The notes beneath the pieces are model-generated. The model had not been told where the DNA came from and made no database searches. It saw nothing but the letters and a program-made list of their open reading frames with translations. The translations under genes and the position numbers were made by a program. DNA of 64,000 bases from Salipiger pallidus (GTDB lineage: Bacteria > Pseudomonadota > Alphaproteobacteria > Rhodobacterales > Rhodobacteraceae), in the NCBI RefSeq assembly GCF_014643635.1, contig NZ_BMJV01000002.1, forward strand, positions 62,001 to 126,000. The letters run 5' to 3'. Shown here in pieces: positions 34,401-42,381 of this stretch. The stretch's first letter is position 1. Each line of letters begins with the position of its first letter.

Positions 34401-35915
34401 ATGTCCACCAAACCGACCCTCACCTCCACGTCTGGCGCTCCGGCCCCTACGAACCGCACCTCGCAGACCGCCGGCAGCCGCGGGCCAGTGCTGATGCAGG
34501 ATCACCAGCTCCTGGAGAAGCTTGCCCACCAAAACCGCGAGCGCATCCCTGAGCGGACGGTGCACGCCAAGGGCTGGGGGCTTCAGGGCCATTTCACCGT
34601 AACGCATGATATCTCGCAATACACTTGCGCAGACCTGTTTTCGCAAGTGGGCAAGACCACCGAAGTCCTGTCGCGCTGGTCCACCGTGGCCGGTGAACGT
34701 GGCGCGGCGGATGCCGAACGCGACGTGCGCGGCTTTGCCCTGAAGTTTTACACCGAGCAAGGCAACTGGGACATGGTGGGCAACAATACCCCCATTTTCT
34801 TTGTGCGTGATGCCTACAAGTTCCCGGATTTCATTCACACGCAGAAGCGCCATCCCAAGACCAATATGCGTTCGCCCGAAGCGATGTTCGACTTCTGGGC
34901 CGGGCAGCCGGAGTCGGTGCACCAGGTGACGATCCTGATGTCGGACCGCGGCATCCCCGAGACGCCCGCGCACATGAACGGCTATGGCTCGCACACCTTC
35001 TCCATGTGGAATGCCAAGGGTGAACGCCACTGGGTGAAGTTCCACTTCAAGACTCAGCAGGGCCATGACTGGCTGTCCGATGCCAAGGCCGCCGAGATCA
35101 TCGGCCAGACGCGCGAAAGCTATCAGGAAGCGCTGTGGAATATGATCGAACAGGGCAAGTTCCCCAAGTGGACCATGTACATCCAGGTGATGAAGGAAGA
35201 AGAAGCGCTTGAGACCGACTTCAACCCGTTCGATCTGACCAAGGTATGGCCGCAGGGCGATTACCCGCTGATCGAAGTGGGCGAGCTGGTGATGGACACC
35301 TTCCCCGAGAACTACTTCCAGATGATCGAGAACGCGGCCTTCAACGTGAACAACGTGGTGCCCGGAATCGGTTTCAGCCCGGACAAGATGCTTCAGGCCC
35401 GCATATTCGCCTACGCGGATGCGCACCGCTACCGCCTTGGCACCCACTACGAGATGCTGCCCGCCAACCAGCCCAAGGCGTCGAAGGTGCAGCATTACCA
35501 CAAGGACGGAGCCATGCGGTTCTTCTCGAACGATTTCGGCAATCCCGACGCCTATTACGAGCCGAACCAGTATGATGGCCCCGTGGCGGATGAAAGCCTG
35601 CAGGAGCCGCCGATGCGCATCGATCCCGAGGCCGTTGCCGCCCGCTTCGACCAGGAAGAAAGCGACATCGACTACGTCCAGCCGCGCGCTCTTTACGAGC
35701 GGGTGCTCAGCGACGAGGAGCGGGATCGCCTCCACAGGAACATGGCAGGGGGCATGGCGCCCTGCACTGACGGCGTGAAGGAGCGCTGGCTCACGGTCCT
35801 GAAAAAGGTGCATCCCGACTACGAGGCCGGTGTGCGCCGCGCGCTCGAAACCGGTGAGCATGGCGATCCGTCGCTTCCGGTGACCGACGACACGCCGATC
35901 CGCGCCGCCGAGTAA
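34401..35915 (+). CDS. katA: monofunctional haem catalase
   Basis: A 504-aa small-subunit (clade 3-type) catalase that disproportionates hydrogen peroxide. The distal His is in ERTVHAKGWGLQGHF, the distal Asn in VGNNTPIFFVRD, and the proximal Tyr ligand in ARIFAYADAHRYRLG; the NADPH-region pattern and the long EVGELVMDTFPENYFQMIENAAF stretch (in part) are as in the family. GAGGCCTCC lies just upstream of the ATG. About 390 bases of non-coding sequence precede it, holding a divergent small RNA candidate; no OxyR site could be identified by eye. It is followed by a repeat element and convergent salvage genes. Confidence 0.95.
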   Translation: MSTKPTLTSTSGAPAPTNRTSQTAGSRGPVLMQDHQLLEKLAHQNRERIPERTVHAKGWGLQGHFTVTHDISQYTCADLFSQVGKTTEVLSRWSTVAGERGAADAERDVRGFALKFYTEQGNWDMVGNNTPIFFVRDAYKFPDFIHTQKRHPKTNMRSPEAMFDFWAGQPESVHQVTILMSDRGIPETPAHMNGYGSHTFSMWNAKGERHWVKFHFKTQQGHDWLSDAKAAEIIGQTRESYQEALWNMIEQGKFPKWTMYIQVMKEEEALETDFNPFDLTKVWPQGDYPLIEVGELVMDTFPENYFQMIENAAFNVNNVVPGIGFSPDKMLQARIFAYADAHRYRLGTHYEMLPANQPKASKVQHYHKDGAMRFFSNDFGNPDAYYEPNQYDGPVADESLQEPPMRIDPEAVAARFDQEESDIDYVQPRALYERVLSDEERDRLHRNMAGGMAPCTDGVKERWLTVLKKVHPDYEAGVRRALETGEHGDPSLPVTDDTPIRAAE

Positions 35916-35930
35916 GGTGGAACGGGGGAA

Positions 35931-35994
35931 GGGGGGCGCTGCCCCCCTCGGCCTGCGGCCTCACCCCACCGGGATATTTGGGGTCAAAGGAAAC
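35931..35994 (+). repeat. recurring intergenic element, full copy A
   Basis: GGGGGCGCTGCCCCC-type stem, then CGGCCTGCGGCC, CACCCC and the core CGGGATATTTGGGGTCAAAG. It follows the catalase gene by 16 bases. A matching copy in the opposite orientation (36031-36086) faces it. Confidence 0.75.
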
Positions 35995-35997
35995 ATG

Positions 35998-36031
35998 AGG
36001 GGCGGCACCGTCATCGCGCGGCGCCGCCCCT
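35998..36031. terminator. hairpin between two facing repeat elements
   Basis: AGGGGCGGC (35998-36006) pairs with GCCGCCCCT (36023-36031) across a 16-base loop, followed by TTCGTCTCTTTC. It lies between convergent katA and the cytosine deaminase-like gene and may terminate either. Confidence 0.55.
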
Positions 36032-36086
36032 TCGTCTCTTTCAAAATGCGCCGGGGGGGGACCGAAGGCCGGGGGCGGAGCCCCCT
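36031..36086 (-). repeat. recurring intergenic element, full copy B (inverted)
   Basis: Reading minus: GGGGGCTCCGCCCCC, GGCCTTCGGTC, a C run, then CGGCGCATTTTGAAAGAG. Same layout as copies at 35931 and 39619. The facing copy A is 36 bases away, so their 3' ends together form the hairpin at 35998-36031. The gap 35916-36297 contains no gene. Confidence 0.75.
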
Positions 36087-36297
36087 CTTTCCATGCTCAG
36101 GCGGGGCCCCTTTGTGGCAGGCGCGGAGCCCTTTCAGGAACCGAGAAATGTGCTGCCCGTTGCTAATTGCTTGCGAAGCCTCTGCTCTAAAGGGACTCAC
36201 AGCTTAAGGGAAATCTGGGCTCCCACGGATGAAAGATGCCTTGCCCATTTTGGCAGGCCGGACCTGTCTGGCGCTTTTCTCCAGAGATCCGACGCTT

Positions 36298-37587
36298 TCA
36301 GCCTTCCGAAATCTTGTGGCGCCTGCGGACGGAGCCGGGACGCCCCGCCAGAGTTAGCCGTGCGTCGTTGCGGGCCTGCCGCGAAACCACCTTGCCCTTG
36401 GAAATCACGCAGAGCCTGTCGGGGCGCAGGCGCAGCGCCTCGATGGCTGAGCCAGCATCCAGCACCACCAGAGACGCGGTATTGCCGGGGGCAAGGCCGT
36501 AGCCCGTGAGGTGCATGATCTTCGCGTTCTCCTCGGTGACCATTGTGAAGCAGCGCTGCATTTCCGCGGGGGAGGTCATCTGCGCCACGTGCAGCCCCAT
36601 GAAGGCCACGTCGAGCATGTCGGCAGTGCCGAGCGAATACCACGGGTCGCGCACGCAATCCTGCCCCCAGCCGACGGTGATGCCTTGGGCCTGCATCTCC
36701 TTCACCCGGGTGAGGCCGCGCCGCTTGGGATAGCTGTCATGGCGGCCCTGCAGGGTGATGTTGATGAGAGGATTGGGGATGGCAGCGATCTCGGCCTCGG
36801 CGATCAGGGGCAGCAGCTTCGAGACATAGTAGTTGTCCATCGAGTGCATCGAGGTCAGGTGCGATCCTGCCACGCGACCCTGAAGGCCCAGGCGCTGGGT
36901 CTCGTAGGCGAGGCTTTCGATGTGGCGTGAGTGGGGATCGTCGGTCTCGTCGCAGTGCAGGTCCACAAGCAGGCCACGGTCTGCGGCGATCTCGCACAGC
37001 TCGCGGACCGAGGCGGCGCCGTCGGCCATGGTGCGCTCGAAATGAGGGATGCCGCCGACGATGTCGACGCCCATGTCGAGGGCGCGGAGCGTGTTCGCCT
37101 TTGCCGTGGGGTCGCGGTAGAAGCCGTCCTGTGGGAAGGCCACCAGTTGCAGGTCGAGGTAGGGTTTGACCGCCTCGCGCACCTGCAGCATCGCCTCGAC
37201 ACCCTTAAGCGTGTCGTCGCAGGTGTCCACGTGGCTGCGCACCGCCAGAAGGCCCATGCTCACCGCCCAGTCGCAATAGGCCAGCGCGCGGTCCACCATC
37301 TCGTCCACGGTGGCCTGCTGCTTCAGCTCGCCCCAGAGTGCGATGCCCTCGAGCAGGGTGCCCGAGGCGTTGATTCTCGGGGTGCCGTAGCTGAGCGTCG
37401 CATCCATGTGGAAATGAGGGTCGACGAAGGGCGGGGACACGAGGTCTCCGGCGGCGTCGATCACCTCGCCCGCGTCCGAGCCGGTGAGATCGCCCATGGC
37501 GGCGATCAGCCCGCCGGTGATGCCGATGTCCTTGACGGTGCCATCGGGCAGCGTGCCGCCTTTTACAAGGATGTCAAAGGTGGCCAT
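36298..37587 (-). CDS. cytosine deaminase-like amidohydrolase
   Basis: A 429-aa amidohydrolase-superfamily enzyme closest to cytosine deaminase (CodA), which converts cytosine to uracil. The metal motif VDPHFHMDATLSYG (HxH), HCDETDDPHSRHIE with catalytic Glu and His, HLTSMHSMDNYYVSKL, and GWGQDCVRDPWYSLGTADML (the CodA GxDxxxDPW region) are present. The first Asp of the last motif lies in GQDC. A composition-metal dependence cannot be read from sequence. GAGGAG precedes the ATG at 37587, which overlaps the upstream permease stop by one base. It is the last gene of the transporter operon and links transport to pyrimidine base salvage. Confidence 0.85.
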   Translation of the reverse strand: MATFDILVKGGTLPDGTVKDIGITGGLIAAMGDLTGSDAGEVIDAAGDLVSPPFVDPHFHMDATLSYGTPRINASGTLLEGIALWGELKQQATVDEMVDRALAYCDWAVSMGLLAVRSHVDTCDDTLKGVEAMLQVREAVKPYLDLQLVAFPQDGFYRDPTAKANTLRALDMGVDIVGGIPHFERTMADGAASVRELCEIAADRGLLVDLHCDETDDPHSRHIESLAYETQRLGLQGRVAGSHLTSMHSMDNYYVSKLLPLIAEAEIAAIPNPLINITLQGRHDSYPKRRGLTRVKEMQAQGITVGWGQDCVRDPWYSLGTADMLDVAFMGLHVAQMTSPAEMQRCFTMVTEENAKIMHLTGYGLAPGNTASLVVLDAGSAIEALRLRPDRLCVISKGKVVSRQARNDARLTLAGRPGSVRRRHKISEG

Positions 37588-38534
37588 CAGCGGTCTCCTC
37601 GGTTGAAGGGGGTCATGAGCGCTGCCGGAACCTCGGCCCGGCGCGACATGAGCACCAGCGCGAGGATCGACAGAAGGTAGGGGATCATCAGGAAGACCTG
37701 ATAGGGCACGATCTGCCCGAGGCCGGTCTGTTGCAGGCGGATCTGAAGGGCGTCGAAGCCCGCGAAAAGCAGCGCGCCCAGAAGCGCCTTGCCCGGCTTC
37801 CATGTGCCGAAGACCACGAGGGCAATGCAGATCCAGCCGCGCCCGTTGACCATCTCGAAGAAGAAGCTCGAGAAGGCCGACATGGTGAGGAACGCGCCGC
37901 CCACTGCCATGAGGCCTGATCCGACGATGACAGCCCCCATGCGGATCGCGCCCACCGACAGGCCCTGCGCCTCGACCGCCTGCGGGTTTTCCCCGGCGGC
38001 GCGGACCGCAAGGCCCAGTGGCGTGCGGGAGAGCACGAAGGCGGTGATCCCGCAGGTGGCAAAGCCGGCCCAGGTCAGCGCGGTCTGCGAGAACAGCGCC
38101 TGCCCCAGCCACGAAATGTCCGACAGCACCGGGATGTGCAGCGGCTGGAAGGGGGTGATGCGCGGCGGGTTGGTGACCTCGGGCAGGGCGAGGCGGTAGG
38201 CGTAATAGGCCGCCGCCGTGGCCAGCATGGTGATGCCAAGGCCGACGACGTGCTGCGACAGGCCAAAGGGCACGGTGAGCAGCGCGTGCATCGCGCCAAA
38301 GCCCATGCCAGCGCACATGGCGGCGGCGACCCCGACCCAGAGCGGCGCGCCCGCGTAGACGGCCATCCACCCGGCGAAGGCGCCCGCGACCATGATGCCC
38401 TCGATCCCGAGGTTGAGCACGCCCGCGCGTTCGCAGATCAGCTCGCCCATCGTGGCGAAGATCAGCGGCGAGGCAATGCGCAGGATCGCCGCCCAAAAGC
38501 TGGCTGACAGAAGAATGTCGACGATTTCGGTCAT
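37587..38534 (-). CDS. BMP/nucleoside-type ABC transporter permease (second)
   Basis: A 315-aa inner-membrane permease of the BPD_transp_2 (branched-chain/ribose-like) family, with about eight to ten helices. The loop GELICERAGVLNLGIEGIMVAG is the signature of nucleoside (BMP-type, NupQ/YufQ) permeases, and the conserved RAAGENPQAVEAQGLSV is the coupling region. It pairs with the upstream permease to form the channel, driven by the double-domain ATPase. Starts four bases inside that permease's end (ATGA) and its TGA overlaps the deaminase ATG. Substrate is likely a nucleoside or purine/pyrimidine base. Confidence 0.9.
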   Translation of the reverse strand: MTEIVDILLSASFWAAILRIASPLIFATMGELICERAGVLNLGIEGIMVAGAFAGWMAVYAGAPLWVGVAAAMCAGMGFGAMHALLTVPFGLSQHVVGLGITMLATAAAYYAYRLALPEVTNPPRITPFQPLHIPVLSDISWLGQALFSQTALTWAGFATCGITAFVLSRTPLGLAVRAAGENPQAVEAQGLSVGAIRMGAVIVGSGLMAVGGAFLTMSAFSSFFFEMVNGRGWICIALVVFGTWKPGKALLGALLFAGFDALQIRLQQTGLGQIVPYQVFLMIPYLLSILALVLMSRRAEVPAALMTPFNRGDR

Positions 38535-39577
38535 CCGCGCACCACCCGGAATTTCGTCAGAAGGATTGCCAGCACCATGAACAGCAGCGCCGTGGCGAGC
38601 AGGATGTCGGCGATGTAGGTGGGCACCTCTGCGGCGCGGGACATGCTGTCCGCGCCCACGAAGATCCCCGCCACGAAAAGCGCCGAGACCACCACGCCCA
38701 GCGGATGCAGCAGCGCCAGCATCGCGACCACGATGCCGGTATAGCCGAAGCTGGCAGAGAGGTCCGTGGTGAGGTTGCCCTCGAGCCCCGCCACCTCGGA
38801 AAAGCCCGCAAGCGCGGCGAGCCCGCCCGACAGCAGCGCCGTCTTGACGATGACGCGGGTGACCGGAATGCCCGCAAAGCGTGCGGCCTCGGGGTTCTGG
38901 CCGGTGGCGCGGATCTCGTAGCCAAGCGTGGTGCGGGTCTGGATGACCCAGACCCCCGCCGCGCAGAGCAGCGCGAGGGCAAAGCCCCAGTGCAGCCGCA
39001 GCCCGTCGACGATGCGCGGCAGGCGGGCATCGCGCGGGATCGAGGGGGATTTGGGCCAGCCCATGCCCATGGGGTCCTTGAGCGGACCTTCGAGCAGGTA
39101 GGAGATGAAGAGCGCCATGACGAAGTTCAGCAGCAGGGTGGTCACCACCTCGTCGACGCCGAGCCGGGTCTTGAGCAGCGCCGGGCCGAGCAGCACAAGG
39201 GCACCGGCAGCGATGGCACCAAGCGCCATGAGCGGGATCGCCAGCGGGCCAGGCAGGCCAAGCTGGGTGCCGATGAGGACGGTGAGAAGCGCACCCGCGT
39301 AGAGCTGCGCCTCAGCGCCGATGTTCCAGAGCTTCGCCTTGAAGGCGACGGCGATGGCGAGGCCGGTGAAGATCAGCGGCGTGGCGCGGTTCAGCGTTTC
39401 CAGCAGAGCGAACTTCGAGCCAAAGGCGCCGGTAATCATGAGACCCAAGGTGCGGGCGGGATTTGCGCCTGCGAGGGCCGAGAGGGCGCAGGCGACGACC
39501 ACCGTGGCGGCAAGGGCCAGCGCGGGAAGACCGATGCGGCGCATGGGGCCGGGGGCGGCGATGGGTTCAAGGCGCAT
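38531..39577 (-). CDS. BMP/nucleoside-type ABC transporter permease (first)
   Basis: A 348-residue permease of the same family (NupP/YufP-like). The coupling region YEIRATGQNPEAARFAGIPVTR and the segment LWNIGAEAQLYAGALLT are as in nucleoside permeases; about ten helices are visible, including IGLPALALAATVVVACALSAL near the N-terminus. AAGAGG lies six bases before the ATG at 39577. A repeat element in the 113-base gap separates it from the ATPase gene upstream, yet order and strand point to one operon. It couples by ATGA overlap with the second permease. Confidence 0.9.
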   Translation of the reverse strand: MRLEPIAAPGPMRRIGLPALALAATVVVACALSALAGANPARTLGLMITGAFGSKFALLETLNRATPLIFTGLAIAVAFKAKLWNIGAEAQLYAGALLTVLIGTQLGLPGPLAIPLMALGAIAAGALVLLGPALLKTRLGVDEVVTTLLLNFVMALFISYLLEGPLKDPMGMGWPKSPSIPRDARLPRIVDGLRLHWGFALALLCAAGVWVIQTRTTLGYEIRATGQNPEAARFAGIPVTRVIVKTALLSGGLAALAGFSEVAGLEGNLTTDLSASFGYTGIVVAMLALLHPLGVVVSALFVAGIFVGADSMSRAAEVPTYIADILLATALLFMVLAILLTKFRVVRG

Positions 39578-39618
39578 GGGGGCCTCTTGGTCTTGGTTTG
39601 CGCTGTGCGTGTGACAGG

Positions 39619-39684
39619 CGGGGGAGGGGGCTCTGCCCCCGTCCCTGCGGGACTCCCCCGGGATATTTGAGGTCAAAGGAAACC
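39619..39684 (+). repeat. recurring intergenic element, full copy C
   Basis: GCGGGGGAGGGGGCTCTGCCCCC stem region (as GGGGGC-TCT-GCCCCC), then GTCCCTGCGGGAC, CCCCC and the core CGGGATATTTGAGGTCAAAG. It is on the plus strand, inside the gap between the minus-strand ATPase and permease genes of the salvage operon. Confidence 0.75.
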
Positions 39685-39690
39685 ATGGGG

Positions 39691-41223
39691 TCAGGCGGCA
39701 TGGTTGAAGCCTTGTCCCGCCATCCACTGGCCCAGCTCGGCGGGCGTTTTCGAGCCGCGCGGGAAGGCGGGCGAGAGGCGGCCGCCGGAGATGACGCGGA
39801 TGCTGTCCGAGAGGGTGAGGATCTCGTCGAGGTCCTCGGAGATCAGCAGGATCGCGGCACCTGCGTCGCGGGCGGCGATGAGCTGCTCCTGCACGTAGGT
39901 GACCGCGCCGATGTCGAGGCCGCGGACCGGCTGGTTGGCGAGGATGATGCGGGGGGCGGCCTCGAGCACGCGGCCGAGGATCAGCTTTTGCATGTTACCG
40001 CCTGACAGTAGGCGGATGCGGGTGTCTGGGCCGGGGCAGCGCACGTCATACTTGTCGATGATGGTTTCAGTGGAGGTCCGGGCGTCGCGCCAGTTCATCC
40101 AGCCTCGTGTTGCCGTAGTGGCGTAGCTTTCGAGCACCGCGTTTTCGGTGAGGGTGAAATCGGCGATGGTGCCGGTTTTGTGCCGGTCTTCGGGAATGCG
40201 GCCGATGCGCCCGTCGAGGGCGGCGCGCGGGGTCCAGTCGGCAACAGGTTCTCCGGCGAGGAGGATGCGGCCTCCGGTGGGGGTCTCCAGCCCCGAGATC
40301 AGGTCCGCGAGCGCGCCCTGCCCGTTGCCCGAAACGCCCGCAAGGCCGGTAATCTGGCCCGCGCAAAGCTCGAGGTCCACGGCGGTGAGGCCGGGGCGTT
40401 CGCCATGGCGGGCGGTGGAGACCTGCTCCAGCGTCAGGAGGGGCGCGCCGGGGCGGGCCTTGGCGGGTGCGGGGGTGGTGATCTCGGCGCCGACCATCAT
40501 GGTGGCCAATTGGTGGCGGTCGGTGTCCGTGGTGGCAACTTCTCCGACCAGCTTGCCGTGGCGCAGGACCAGCACGCGGGACGAGATCGCCATCACCTCG
40601 TGCAGCTTGTGGCTGATGAAGATCACCGACAGGCCCTGCGCGGTCATCTTGCGCAGCGTCTCGAACAGCGCGTCCGCCTCTTGCGGGGTGAGCACGGCGG
40701 TCGGCTCATCGAGGATCAGGACGCGGGCATCGCGGTAGAGCGCCTTGAGGATCTCTACCCGTTGGCGTTCGCCCACCGACAGCGTCGCCACCCGCGCATC
40801 GGGATCGACCGCAAGGCCAAAGTCCCGCGCCAGCTGGGCAAGGCGGGCGCGGGCCTCGGCGCGGCCCGAGGACAGCGACAGCAGTGGCCTTGTGCCCAGC
40901 AGAACATTGTCGAGCACGGTGAGGTTGCCCGCCAGCGTGAAATGCTGATGCACCATCCCGACGCCCGCCTTCAAAGCGGCTCCCGGCTGGCCGGGGGGCA
41001 GGTCGCGGCCCATCACCTGCACGGTGCCCTCATCGGCGGTATAATGGCCGAAGAGGATGTTCATCAGCGTGGTCTTGCCCGCGCCGTTCTCGCCCAGAAG
41101 CGCCACGACCTCCCCGCGTGCAAGCGACAGGGATATCCCGTCGTTCGCGGTGAGGTTGCCGAAGCGCTTGGTTATGCCGGAAAGGCGCAGGACGGGCCCC
41201 TGCGCCGGGGTCTTGGGTGTCAT
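39691..41223 (-). CDS. nucleoside-type ABC transporter, double-domain ATPase
   Basis: A 510-aa ATPase with two ABC domains (RbsA/YufO-like). The first has Walker A LLGENGAGKTTLMN, signature LSVGERQRVEIL and Walker B VLILDEPTAVL; the second has a degenerate Walker A (LAGVSGNGQGALAD, lacking Lys) and signature LSGGNMQKLILGR, typical for this family. It drives the two permeases and receives substrate from the BMP-type binding protein. Its ATG overlaps that gene's stop by one base (TGATG) with no Shine-Dalgarno of its own, so it depends on coupling. The 113-base gap after it holds a repeat element. Confidence 0.93.
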   Translation of the reverse strand: MTPKTPAQGPVLRLSGITKRFGNLTANDGISLSLARGEVVALLGENGAGKTTLMNILFGHYTADEGTVQVMGRDLPPGQPGAALKAGVGMVHQHFTLAGNLTVLDNVLLGTRPLLSLSSGRAEARARLAQLARDFGLAVDPDARVATLSVGERQRVEILKALYRDARVLILDEPTAVLTPQEADALFETLRKMTAQGLSVIFISHKLHEVMAISSRVLVLRHGKLVGEVATTDTDRHQLATMMVGAEITTPAPAKARPGAPLLTLEQVSTARHGERPGLTAVDLELCAGQITGLAGVSGNGQGALADLISGLETPTGGRILLAGEPVADWTPRAALDGRIGRIPEDRHKTGTIADFTLTENAVLESYATTATRGWMNWRDARTSTETIIDKYDVRCPGPDTRIRLLSGGNMQKLILGRVLEAAPRIILANQPVRGLDIGAVTYVQEQLIAARDAGAAILLISEDLDEILTLSDSIRVISGGRLSPAFPRGSKTPAELGQWMAGQGFNHAA

Positions 41224-42242
41224 CAGGAGGACGTGGGCTCGCTGTCGTCGATCTCGACCTCGAACTCGCCGGCCTTGATGGCGGCTTCCTTCTCGGCCAC
41301 GAGGTCGAGCGCGTCCTGCGGGATCTTGCCATCGAACGAGCCCAAGGGGGCCAGCGACGCGCCGCCTTCCTTCATGAAGCTGTAAAGCCCGTAGTTCGCC
41401 GCTTCGAAGTTGCCCGCGTTGATGGCCTCGATGGCCGCGGCCAGCGTCGGGCCGAAGTCCCAGAGCGCCGATGCGACGACCGTGTCGGGGTAATCGGCCT
41501 GCGTGTCGATGACGTTGCCAATGGCCAGCACGCCCTTCTCCTGCGCCGCATCCGAGACGCCGAAGCGTTCGGCATAGAGCATGTCCGCGCCGTTCTCGAT
41601 CATCGCGAAGGCGGTTTCCTTGGCCTTGGGAGGATCAAACCACGATCCGATGAAGCTCACCTGGAATTCCGCCTCGGGCTTCACTTCGCGCACGCCCGCC
41701 ATAAAGGCATGCATGAGGCGGTTGACCTCGGGGATCGGGAAGCCGCCAACCATGCCGATGTTGCCGGTCTCGGACATGGCACCGGCGATGATGCCCGAAA
41801 GGTAGGACGCGTCCTGGATGTAGTTGTCGAAGACCGCGAGGTTCGAATACTCGGGATCGGGCATGAAGGACGAGCCCATGAGGAAGGCGGTGTCGGGGTA
41901 ATCGAGCACCACCTCGCGGGCTTCCTGCTCAACCCCGAAGATCTCGCCGAGGATCAGCTGCACGCCCTGTTCCGCGTATTCGCGCATGACGCGCGGGTAG
42001 TCGGTGTTGGCGGTGTTTTCGGAGTAGGTGTAGGTGATCAGCCCCTCTTCGGCGGCGGCGACGGCGGCCTCGTGAATGCGGCCCGCCCACTGCTGTTCCA
42101 CCGGCACGGTGTAGATCCCTGCGACCGAGATCGGCTCCTGCGCCATCAGCCGCACGGGCATCAGGCTGGCGGTGGCGGCAAGGCCGGCGCTGCTCATAAG
42201 CAGGGCGCGGCGGCTGAGCCCGTCGGTACGGTGGCTGGTCAT
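41223..42242 (-). CDS. BMP-family ABC transporter substrate-binding protein
   Basis: A 339-residue periplasmic binding protein of the BMP/PnrA nucleoside-binding family. The N-terminus LSRRALLMSSAGLAATASLM has a twin-Arg, so export by TAT is likely. The mature domain starts at about residue 35 (ISVAGIYTVPVEQQWAGRIH) and contains the GYPSVNR-like FPIPEVNRLMHAFMAGVREV and NGADMLYAERFG segments. Such proteins bind purine nucleosides or related compounds. With deoC upstream and a cytosine deaminase-like gene downstream, nucleoside import is the likely job. A perfect 14-bp palindrome lies 24-37 bases upstream of the start. Confidence 0.9.
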   Translation of the reverse strand: MTSHRTDGLSRRALLMSSAGLAATASLMPVRLMAQEPISVAGIYTVPVEQQWAGRIHEAAVAAAEEGLITYTYSENTANTDYPRVMREYAEQGVQLILGEIFGVEQEAREVVLDYPDTAFLMGSSFMPDPEYSNLAVFDNYIQDASYLSGIIAGAMSETGNIGMVGGFPIPEVNRLMHAFMAGVREVKPEAEFQVSFIGSWFDPPKAKETAFAMIENGADMLYAERFGVSDAAQEKGVLAIGNVIDTQADYPDTVVASALWDFGPTLAAAIEAINAGNFEAANYGLYSFMKEGGASLAPLGSFDGKIPQDALDLVAEKEAAIKAGEFEVEIDDSEPTSS

Positions 42243-42266
42243 GGTGGTCCCCCTGTGGCCAATTTT

Positions 42267-42280
42267 TTACCAATTGGTAA
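42267..42280. promoter_or_regulatory. perfect 14-bp palindrome, candidate operator
   Basis: TTACCAATTGGTAA lies 24-37 bases upstream of the BMP binding-protein start, between it and deoC. A perfect symmetric site here suggests an operator for a repressor, GntR- or LacI-like; no such regulator is encoded nearby. Structure seen; function inferred. Confidence 0.65.
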
Positions 42281-42381
42281 GGGTTTCCTCGCGCCTGGCA
42301 AAGAAAATCAGCACTGGCCCCCGTTTGTCCACGAACGGCAGCCGGGTATCCGCACAGGAAACAGGCAGCGTGCCCGGGGGC

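Noticed and set aside
34401-35915. Apparent unusual catalase active-site stretch VHAKGWGLQGHF
   Set aside because: The Trp variant occurs in related catalases, and all haem-contact residues are present, so it is not anomalous.
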